Source: an uncultured Lachnospiraceae bacterium
Lineage (GTDB): Bacteria; Bacillota; Clostridia; Lachnospirales; Lachnospiraceae
Direction: 5' to 3'
DNA length: 5,031 nucleotides
NCBI GenBank assembly: GCA_910586005.1
Contig: CAJUHG010000112.1
Span: 1-5,031 of the forward strand
Shown in pieces: positions 1 to 5,031 of the stretch (within the stretch, counting starts at the first letter, position 1; every line of letters starts with the position of its first letter). Made by a program: the position numbers and the translations under genes. Under the pieces are notes generated by a model, which saw only the letters and a program-made list of their open reading frames with translations, made no database searches and had not been told where the DNA came from.

Positions 1-454
1 TTCCACGTCCTACATAACGCTTTGCAATCGAAACCACCAAACGAAGATTTGCTTCTGCTAGACGTTTCTTTGCCTCCTGATCTCCTAATTCCATGCGCTT
101 TGCAAGTTCAATTTCTTCTTCTGCACTAAGCAATGGAACTTTACCAATCTCCTTTAAATACATACGAACAGGATCTTCAATGGAAATTCCATCTGGAACA
201 GAAAGGTCAATATTCTCAACCTCTACATCATCATCTTCATCAATGAGGATATCGTCATCATCATCGGAAATTCGCAGTACATCAATGTTATTAGATTCTA
301 GAAAGTCAAGAATTTTTTCAAATTGTTCTGCATCTAATTCCATGTCATGAAAAAAGTCACTGATTTCCTGATATTCCAGAACATTTTTTTTCTTTTTTGC
401 TATGGATAACAATTCCTGCAGCTTTTCGATAAATTTCAAACTTTTTTCTTCCAT
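1..454 (-). CDS. rpoD: RNA polymerase primary sigma factor (sigma-A/RpoD), N-terminal 151 codons, cut by the window edge
   Basis: This is the housekeeping sigma factor, which binds core RNA polymerase and directs it to -10/-35 promoters. Translating from the ATG at 454 gives 151 residues with no stop, so the gene continues off the left edge; family members are usually about 360-380 residues. Residues 1-55 form a short, charged region 1.1. Residues 64-82 are an acidic linker with a run of five Asp and then a mostly Asp/Glu stretch. Region 1.2 spans about 91-125 (DPVRMYLKEIGKVPLLSAEE). Region 2.1 begins near 131 (RLAEANLRLVVSIAKRYVGR), a signature almost unchanged in all sigma-70 proteins. Start choice: AAGGA at 464-468 lies nine bases upstream, the other in-frame ATG (472) is followed by a stop two codons later, and the ATG at 464 is out of frame. 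It lies 155 bases after dnaG in the same direction, the standard dnaG-rpoD arrangement. Identity is secure; only the promoter-binding regions 2.4-4 are missing from view. Confidence 0.97.
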   Translation of the reverse strand, partial: MEEKSLKFIEKLQELLSIAKKKKNVLEYQEISDFFHDMELDAEQFEKILDFLESNNIDVLRISDDDDDILIDEDDDVEVENIDLSVPDGISIEDPVRMYLKEIGKVPLLSAEEEIELAKRMELGDQEAKKRLAEANLRLVVSIAKRYVGRG

Positions 455-463
455 CTCGTTTCA

Positions 464-470
464 TCCTTCC
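464..470 (-). promoter_or_regulatory. Ribosome binding site of rpoD
   Basis: The minus strand reads GGAAGGA, then nine bases, then the ATG at 454. It fixes the rpoD start, because the nearby ATG triplets at 464 and 472 are respectively out of frame and followed by an early stop. Confidence 0.6.
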
Positions 471-502
471 ATTCGTTGTTTATATTTTATCCTTAATTAG
501 TG

Positions 503-531
503 GAAATATACAGAAAGTCTATCTTTGTCAA
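503..531 (-). promoter_or_regulatory. Candidate sigma-A promoter for rpoD in the dnaG-rpoD gap
   Basis: A perfect TTGACA -35 box lies at 531-526 on the minus strand. The best -10 matches are TATATT at 510-505 (15-base spacer, short) or TATTTC at 508-503 (17-base spacer, weak), with a TG at 512-511 just upstream. A second -10-like TATAAT lies at 548-543, but no good -35 box stands at the right distance. The position in the 155-base gap suits an independent promoter that lets rpoD be expressed apart from dnaG. This rests on motif matching only, and the -10 box is the weak part of the call. Confidence 0.4.
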
Positions 532-609
532 CCTTCCTGATTATTATAACTTATCTTGTTCCCTACACAGTTACTATATTCGCTTAAATGCTTACATCTG
601 CATCGTAAA

Positions 610-2394
610 TTAAGGCAGTGTAAATTGTAACTGATATAACTGTTGCATACTTTTTTTATCTGCAACTAACTTCTGTAATCCTATCATATCTGTGGCATCC
701 AAATGTTTAGAACGATAGCTAATACTATTTTCCTTTAATCGAATTACAGTTTCCTTCAAAGCTTTTTCTTTCTCTGCCTGTGTAGTAACTTCTTTCAGTC
801 TTGCATTAAACAATTCTGCAATCTCTCGCTGTTGTTCTTCCTCTAAAAACATATGAATAATCTTTGCTGGATTTAATTCTCCCTCTTGATATTGGGCAAA
901 TAAGACTTTGGCTGCCTGTTGGTATAATTTCTCTGTAAAATCTTCTGGTCCAAGATAAGGTGAAATTTTTTCAAACAAAGCTGGTTCCTCAATGAGCCAT
1001 GTCAACATCAATTTTTGAGATTGTTTCATGCCATTTTCTTTCTTTTTCTTTTTCTGTTCATTGATACCAGATTTCAATTGTCTTACTTCTCTTACAATTC
1101 CTATTTTGGTTCCCTGATGTAATACCAACTTTCGCAAGTTATCAAACCCCATCTGATATTTCTCCGCAACTGCTTCTATGTAGTTATCACGCTCTAGTTC
1201 TTCTTCAAATTCCAAAAGTTTTCTAGCAATATCATTATAAAATGCTGTTTTGCTTTCTGGGTCCTTTAAATTATATTTTTGCTCTAACACTTCTATCTCA
1301 AACATAAAGCTATTTTGAGCTTCTTCAATCCTTCTTTGATAGCTTTCATTTCCTTCGGCTTTTATAAATTCATCAGGATCTTTATAAGGTTTCATACTTA
1401 CAATTTTTGTTATAAGTCCAGCCTCCTTCAAAATAGGAATCGCTCGTAATGCTGCTTTTATACCAGCATTATCACTGTCAAATGTACAATATACTTCCTT
1501 GGTATAACGCTTTAATAAAGTTGCATGACCTTGTGTAAAAGCAGTTCCCAAAGATGCGACTGCATTGTCAAACCCTGCCTGATGCAGTGCTATTACATCC
1601 ATATATCCCTCACATAACAAGATATATGGTCTTTTACTAGATCTTGCAAGATTTAATCCATAGAGATTTCGGCTTTTGTTAAAAATCATAGTTTCTGGAG
1701 AATTCAAATATTTGGGTTCTCCTTCTCCCATTACACGTCCTCCAAATCCAATGACACGATGATTGACATCCATAATAGGAAACATCACCCTATTCCAAAA
1801 CTTGTCATAACCACCTCTTTTCTCATCTATTGTAATAAGACCAGATTCTTTTAAAATCTCATCTTCATACCCTTGTTGTTTAAGATATTGATATAAATCA
1901 TTACTAAACTTATTAGAGTATCCCAGACCAAACTTTTTCATAGTTTCCATATCCAAACCACGATTTGCAAAATAATTCATCCCCACACTTCCCCGCTCCG
2001 TACGAAGTTGTGCATAAAAATATTTTGCTGCTATCTTATTGATCTCTAAAAGTCTTGCTCGCTTATCTGCCTCTCTTCTTGCCTTTCCCGACAACTCTTG
2101 TTTAGGAAGCTCAATACCTGCTCTATGTGCAAGAGTCTCTATCGTCTCTTGAAACGTAGCATTTTCATATTGCATCAAAAAAGTAATCACACTTCCACCT
2201 GCTCCACAACCAAAACAATAATACATCTGCTTGCTTTGGGATACAGAGAAAGATGGTGTTCTTTCATTATGAAATGGACACAAGCCAAAATGAGTACTTC
2301 CCTTCTTCTGCAAATGTACATAACTAGAAATTACATCTACAATATCATTGGCAGTACATATTTCTTCTATCAGTTCCTCTGAATAATATGGCAT
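610..2394 (-). CDS. dnaG: DNA primase DnaG
   Basis: DnaG makes the short RNA primers for Okazaki fragments and works with the replicative helicase at the fork. The protein is 594 residues, close to other bacterial primases. It shows, in order: an N-terminal CHC2 zinc domain with ligands C39, H42, C60 and C63 (CPFH ... CFGC); the catalytic core with NRVMFPI (201-207) and GFGGR (216-220); and the Toprim fold with the catalytic glutamate in LLCEGYMDV (E262), the metal-binding FDSD (D306, D308) and KDPDE (338-342). A Lys-rich linker follows (QKKKKKENG), then a poorly conserved C-terminal helicase-interaction domain. All key residues are present. Start: the frame is open to an ATG at 2448, but GGAG at 2404-2401 lies six bases before the ATG at 2394, and homologues begin with the same YYSEELIEE segment. 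The 18-residue extension would also overlap dgt and has no good ribosome site. dgt ends 38 bases upstream and rpoD follows, so co-transcription is likely. Confidence 0.97.
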   Translation of the reverse strand: MPYYSEELIEEICTANDIVDVISSYVHLQKKGSTHFGLCPFHNERTPSFSVSQSKQMYYCFGCGAGGSVITFLMQYENATFQETIETLAHRAGIELPKQELSGKARREADKRARLLEINKIAAKYFYAQLRTERGSVGMNYFANRGLDMETMKKFGLGYSNKFSNDLYQYLKQQGYEDEILKESGLITIDEKRGGYDKFWNRVMFPIMDVNHRVIGFGGRVMGEGEPKYLNSPETMIFNKSRNLYGLNLARSSKRPYILLCEGYMDVIALHQAGFDNAVASLGTAFTQGHATLLKRYTKEVYCTFDSDNAGIKAALRAIPILKEAGLITKIVSMKPYKDPDEFIKAEGNESYQRRIEEAQNSFMFEIEVLEQKYNLKDPESKTAFYNDIARKLLEFEEELERDNYIEAVAEKYQMGFDNLRKLVLHQGTKIGIVREVRQLKSGINEQKKKKKENGMKQSQKLMLTWLIEEPALFEKISPYLGPEDFTEKLYQQAAKVLFAQYQEGELNPAKIIHMFLEEEQQREIAELFNARLKEVTTQAEKEKALKETVIRLKENSISYRSKHLDATDMIGLQKLVADKKSMQQLYQLQFTLP

Positions 2395-2400
2395 CCATAT

Positions 2401-2407
2401 CTCCTTT
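2401..2407 (-). promoter_or_regulatory. Ribosome binding site that decides the dnaG start
   Basis: The minus strand reads AAAGGAG, then six bases, then the ATG at 2394. It is a much better match to the anti-Shine-Dalgarno sequence than anything before the upstream ATG at 2448, where only AAGG at one-base spacing is seen. It therefore supports a 594-residue primase over a 612-residue one. Confidence 0.75.
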
Positions 2408-2432
2408 CCTGTCTTTGCCTTCGCGTAAATTT

Positions 2433-3440
2433 CTAATTTACTTGCCATGCCTTGGGCATAAAATATTCTTCAAACTTAGCAATTGCATACTGGTCTGTCA
2501 TACCTGCAATATAATCACAAACAACACGTTCTCTTGTCTCTCCTTGTTCCATTATTTGTAAATATTGTTCTGGCAGTTTCTCTATATTTTTTATATAATA
2601 AAAAAATAGGCGACTTAATAAATCTTTTGCTCGTTCTTCTTCCATTTTAGCCATTGTGTTTTGATATACATTTTGAAACATAAACTTGCGCAACTCCTTC
2701 ATGGCATGTTCTACTTCTTCTGACATACAAATATCATCTTTTTCCATACTATTTGTAACAATATTATGTATCAAAGTATCTAAGCGTTTTCTAGTTGTAT
2801 TTCCCAAAATTTCTCTATATTCTTTTGGGATATCTTCTTCTGAAAGTACTTTGCCACGAATAGCATCATCAATATCATGATTAATGTATGCAATTTTATC
2901 AGAAAAACGGACAATTTTTCCTTCCAACGTAGATGGCATCAAATGCGTTTGGTGATTTAATATTCCATTTCTCACCTCCCATGTTAAATTTAAGCCTTGT
3001 CCATCTTTTTCTAATTTTTCCACAATTCGAACACTCTGCTCATTGTGTTTAAATCCACCCTTGCAAATATCATTTAATATATGTTCCCCAGCATGCCCAA
3101 AAGGAGTATGTCCCAAATCATGCCCTAATGCAATTGCTTCTACTAAATCTTCATTTAGCCTAAGAGCTTTTGCAATGGTACGTGCATTTTGTGACACCTC
3201 CAATGTATGGGTCAATCTTGTGCGATAGTGATCTCCTTTAGGACTTAGAAATACCTGTGTCTTATGTTTTAAACGTCGAAAGGCTTTGCAATGTAAAATG
3301 CGATCTCGATCTCGTTGAAATACGGGGCGAATATCACATTGTTCCTCTTCTTTCTCTCGTCCTCTGGAATTTTCACTTAATGTTGCAAAAGGACTTAAAT
3401 ACGCTCGCTCCAATAATTCCATATTTTCTCTAATGAGCAT
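2433..3440 (-). CDS. dgt: HD-domain deoxyguanosinetriphosphate triphosphohydrolase-like protein (dNTPase)
   Basis: Members of this family hydrolyse dGTP, or several dNTPs, to the deoxynucleoside and triphosphate, and so shape the dNTP pool. The 335-residue protein carries the family motifs: DIRPVFQRDRDRILHCKAFR (36-55), the GDHYRTRLTHTLEVSQ block with metal ligand H78, the HD pair in ALGHDLGHTPFGHAGE (H107, D108), and the fourth ligand in RFSDKIAYINHDIDD (D181). These are the four positions expected of an HD metal site, so the enzyme looks active. It belongs to the shorter bacterial class (about 330-380 residues), not the roughly 500-residue E. coli Dgt type, so its preferred dNTP and allosteric activator cannot be told from sequence. 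Start: GAGGTGAT at 3453-3446 lies five bases upstream of the ATG, and an in-frame TGA two codons upstream rules out a longer form; ATG at codon 7 is a weaker alternative. dnaG starts 38 bases after its stop, which suggests one operon. Confidence 0.93.
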   Translation of the reverse strand: MLIRENMELLERAYLSPFATLSENSRGREKEEEQCDIRPVFQRDRDRILHCKAFRRLKHKTQVFLSPKGDHYRTRLTHTLEVSQNARTIAKALRLNEDLVEAIALGHDLGHTPFGHAGEHILNDICKGGFKHNEQSVRIVEKLEKDGQGLNLTWEVRNGILNHQTHLMPSTLEGKIVRFSDKIAYINHDIDDAIRGKVLSEEDIPKEYREILGNTTRKRLDTLIHNIVTNSMEKDDICMSEEVEHAMKELRKFMFQNVYQNTMAKMEEERAKDLLSRLFFYYIKNIEKLPEQYLQIMEQGETRERVVCDYIAGMTDQYAIAKFEEYFMPKAWQVN

Positions 3441-3445
3441 TCCTC

Positions 3446-3453
3446 ATCACCTC
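3446..3453 (-). promoter_or_regulatory. Ribosome binding site of dgt
   Basis: The minus strand reads GAGGTGAT, an eight-base match to the complement of the 16S rRNA 3' end, five bases before the ATG at 3440. An in-frame TGA lies inside this region, so translation cannot begin further upstream. Confidence 0.7.
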
Positions 3454-3606
3454 TATATGATATATTCCGCATTTCCTCTTTATTTCCTTTATTTTTTCAC
3501 AAAAAACTACAGATATTTACAAACTACCAATTCCACTAAAATATTTTTATCCTAACAAGGCTAATAATATCCCATAACAAAGATATCGAGACTATTTTTA
3601 GATCTC

Positions 3607-4785
3607 TTAATATTTTCCAATTCGTTTTGCAATTCCCTTTGCCAATTGATAAGCTGGATTTTCCATATGTCTTTTTACTTGCTCTAACTCCCGACGAATA
3701 GAAATATTCTGTGGACAATGTTGTTCACATTTTCCACATTTCATGCATTTGGAAGCATTGGAAGGATTTGTACGCAACGTGGTACACATAAAATAATCTT
3801 TCATTCCATGAAACCAATTATCTGTATACCTAGTATTATATGCAGCAAAACATCCTGGAATATCTACCCCTCCAGGACAAGGCATACAATATCCACAACC
3901 TGTACATGGAACTTTTATATAACGGTTAATTTCTGCCTTTACTTGTTCAATCACTTCCATATCATGAGTGGTCATACAACCTGCTTCTGCCTCTGAAGCA
4001 ATGCGAACATTTTCTTTTACTTGCGCTATATCATTCATTCCTGATAATACCACTGTCACTTCAGGTTGATTCCATAACCAACGTAATCCCCATTCTGCTG
4101 GACTTCTTCTAGCTTCTTCCTTTTCTAATATCTTTGCTGCAGATTTCGGAAGTCCCTGTACTAGCCTTCCTCCTCGTAAAGGCTCCATAATAATTACTGG
4201 CATACCTTTTTCATGTGCACGCAAAAGCCCTCGTTTTCCTGCCTGTGAATGTTCATCCATATAGTTATACTGAATCTGACAAAAATCCCAATCATACGCT
4301 TCTAATATTTTCAAGAAATTATTTGTGTTACCATGAAAAGAAAATCCTATATTTTGTATTTGACCTTTTGCTTTTTTTTCTGCTATCCAATTAATAATAT
4401 CAAAATTCTTTATTCTCTCCCATGCTGCAATATCATTTAACATATGCATAAGATAATATTCTATATGATCTGTCTGTAAACGTTCCAATTGCTCCTGAAA
4501 ATACCGCTCCATATCTCCATCCCGTTTCAGATAATAATGAGGTAGCTTGGTAGCAATATGGACTTTATCCCTATGTCCTTTTGATAAAAATTTTCCTAGA
4601 CAAACCTCACTTCCATTATAAGTATAAGCTGTATCAAAATAATTCACACCATTTTCAAGTGCAATTAGCATCTCTTCTTCTGCTTTTGATTGATCAATTG
4701 CTGTTCCTCTTTTCGAAAAACGCAAACAACCATAACCTAAGATAGATAATTGTTCCTGATTTTTGGGATTTGTTCTATATAACAT
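3607..4785 (-). CDS. Aldo/keto reductase with C-terminal 4Fe-4S cluster motifs
   Basis: This is a 392-residue oxidoreductase. Residues 1 to about 285 are an aldo/keto-reductase TIM barrel: LGYGCLRF near the start (16-23), NYFDTAYTYNGSE (48-60) with D51 and Y56, IATK with K80, and YLMH with H114. Together these give the Asp-Tyr-Lys-His catalytic tetrad. GFSFHG (147-152) and IIMEPLRGG (198-206) are further family blocks. The C-terminal part adds two cysteine motifs, CTGCGYCMPCP (C294, C297, C300, C303) and CMKCGKCEQHCP (C347, C350, C353, C357), expected to bind one or two 4Fe-4S clusters. This architecture is common in anaerobic Clostridia and methanogens, usually without a known substrate, so none is assigned. 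NAD(P)H use is inferred from the barrel family. Start: the frame is open to 4845, but AAAGGA lies six bases before the ATG at 4785, and the extra 20 residues are Lys-rich and unlike the family. No signal peptide is seen, so it is cytoplasmic. It follows a terminated tRNA and precedes dgt by 166 bases. Confidence 0.93.
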   Translation of the reverse strand: MLYRTNPKNQEQLSILGYGCLRFSKRGTAIDQSKAEEEMLIALENGVNYFDTAYTYNGSEVCLGKFLSKGHRDKVHIATKLPHYYLKRDGDMERYFQEQLERLQTDHIEYYLMHMLNDIAAWERIKNFDIINWIAEKKAKGQIQNIGFSFHGNTNNFLKILEAYDWDFCQIQYNYMDEHSQAGKRGLLRAHEKGMPVIIMEPLRGGRLVQGLPKSAAKILEKEEARRSPAEWGLRWLWNQPEVTVVLSGMNDIAQVKENVRIASEAEAGCMTTHDMEVIEQVKAEINRYIKVPCTGCGYCMPCPGGVDIPGCFAAYNTRYTDNWFHGMKDYFMCTTLRTNPSNASKCMKCGKCEQHCPQNISIRRELEQVKRHMENPAYQLAKGIAKRIGKY

Positions 4786-4791
4786 AATCGT

Positions 4792-4797
4792 TCCTTT
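4792..4797 (-). promoter_or_regulatory. Ribosome binding site that decides the aldo/keto reductase start
   Basis: The minus strand reads AAAGGA, six bases before the ATG at 4785. It lies inside the 20-codon extension that would result from using the ATG at 4845, which argues that the extension is untranslated leader. Confidence 0.65.
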
Positions 4798-4881
4798 CTT
4801 TCTTTTATTTATTTCTCTATTCTTAATTTTGAAAGAATTGAGCATATTTTTAAATCATAGAAATCAAATTTCTTTTTTTAT

Positions 4882-4887
4882 ATTATA
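4882..4887 (-). promoter_or_regulatory. Possible -10 box for the aldo/keto reductase
   Basis: A TATAAT hexamer lies about 97 bases upstream of the reductase start, downstream of the tRNA terminator, so this stretch must hold the promoter if the gene has its own. The hexamer 17 bases further upstream is AAATAT, a poor -35 box, and the surroundings are very AT-rich, so a chance match is quite possible. Confidence 0.25.
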
Positions 4888-4961
4888 AAAAGTCATACCC
4901 TTTTATATTTCATAATAAACCACAAACATCACACTCTGCGAACTTTCTATTATCATGAATG

Positions 4962-4994
4962 AAAAAGAGCTATTGCCTTCGCAACAGCTCTTTT
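4962..4994 (-). terminator. Intrinsic terminator after the tRNA
   Basis: On the minus strand AAAAGAGCT (4994-4986) pairs with AGCTCTTTT (4971-4963), continuing through a G-U wobble (4985/4972) and TTGC/GCAA to a four-base GAAG loop. This makes a 14-pair stem ending in five T residues. Read on the plus strand the wobble becomes an A/C mismatch, so the structure favours the minus-strand RNA. It begins 16 bases after the tRNA 3' end and should separate the tRNA unit from the reductase. Confidence 0.88.
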
Positions 4995-5010
4995 CACTTC
5001 TTTCCCTTAA

Positions 5011-5031
5011 TGCAGGAGATGGGACTTGAAC
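5011..5031 (-). tRNA. 3' end of a tRNA, probably tRNA-Leu (partial)
   Basis: The minus strand reads GTTCAAGTCCCATCTCCTGC followed by A. This fits a T arm (G53, loop TTCAAGT, then CCCAT), a 3' acceptor strand CTCCTGC and discriminator A73. No CCA follows (the next bases are TTAA), so CCA would be added after transcription, as is common in Gram-positive bacteria. The implied 5' acceptor strand GCAGGAG and A73 suit tRNA-Leu, but the anticodon lies outside the window. That it is a tRNA is fairly sure; the amino acid is a guess. Confidence 0.75.

Noticed and set aside
93..350. Plus-strand open frame encoding a Ser-rich 85-residue peptide
   Set aside because: It lies wholly antisense to rpoD; the Ser runs are the complement of the Asp/Glu codons of the acidic linker. 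It has no family resemblance.
2098..2382. Plus-strand open frame of 94 residues
   Set aside because: Antisense to the DnaG zinc domain, low complexity and with no recognisable protein. It is a shadow of dnaG.
2686..3228. Two plus-strand open frames (64 and 61 residues)
   Set aside because: Both are antisense to conserved dgt sequence, including the HD motifs, and resemble no known protein.
3536..3718. Minus-strand 60-residue open frame covering the 3' end of the reductase and part of the gap
   Set aside because: Two thirds of it overlaps the reductase Fe-S region in another frame. The remainder is AT-rich and there is no sign of a real protein.
3718..3996. Plus-strand 92-residue open frame
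   Set aside because: Antisense to the cysteine motifs of the reductase; its His/Thr/Cys-rich content is a by-product of that.
4786..4845. 20-codon N-terminal extension of the aldo/keto reductase
   Set aside because: The Lys/Asn-rich extension contains the good ribosome binding site for the ATG at 4785 and does not resemble the start of this family.
4898..4960. Possible long hairpin or riboswitch between the tRNA terminator and the reductase
   Set aside because: Only an imperfect match between TCATGATAATA and TATTATGA segments is seen, with a loop of about 30 bases. No known riboswitch core motif is present.
1..5031. A previously undescribed biological system, mobile element, CRISPR array or defence island
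   Set aside because: Almost all of the sequence is explained by well-known core genes in a common order. I saw no transposase, integrase, phage gene, regular repeat array, or change in base composition.

Overview
The window reads as ordinary core chromosome of an AT-rich, Gram-positive anaerobe of the Clostridia, most likely Lachnospiraceae. I infer this from the gene order dgt-dnaG-rpoD, the wording of the encoded proteins (a short sigma-A region 1.1 with an acidic linker, a short HD-type dGTPase), AGGAGG-type ribosome binding sites, a tRNA without an encoded CCA end, and an aldo/keto reductase carrying iron-sulfur cluster motifs, which suits an anaerobe. The species cannot be read from the sequence alone.

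Every gene lies on the minus strand, so the direction of transcription is from high to low coordinates. At the right edge is the 3' end of a tRNA, probably tRNA-Leu, followed at once by a strong intrinsic terminator (about 4962-4994). After a leader of about 175 bases comes a complete aldo/keto reductase with two C-terminal 4Fe-4S motifs (3607-4785). A 166-base gap without a convincing terminator leads to dgt, an HD-domain dNTP triphosphohydrolase (2433-3440). Only 38 bases later dnaG, the replicative primase, begins (610-2394). A 155-base gap holding a plausible promoter then leads to the first 151 codons of rpoD, the primary sigma factor, which runs off the left edge.

dnaG-rpoD is the Firmicute version of the macromolecular-synthesis operon, joining replication priming to transcription initiation; dgt upstream adds control of the dNTP pool. 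The reductase is probably a separate metabolic gene that happens to lie upstream. I found no mobile element, CRISPR array, defence island, riboswitch or other new system. The findings below are modest points about start sites, regulation and small sequence peculiarities.
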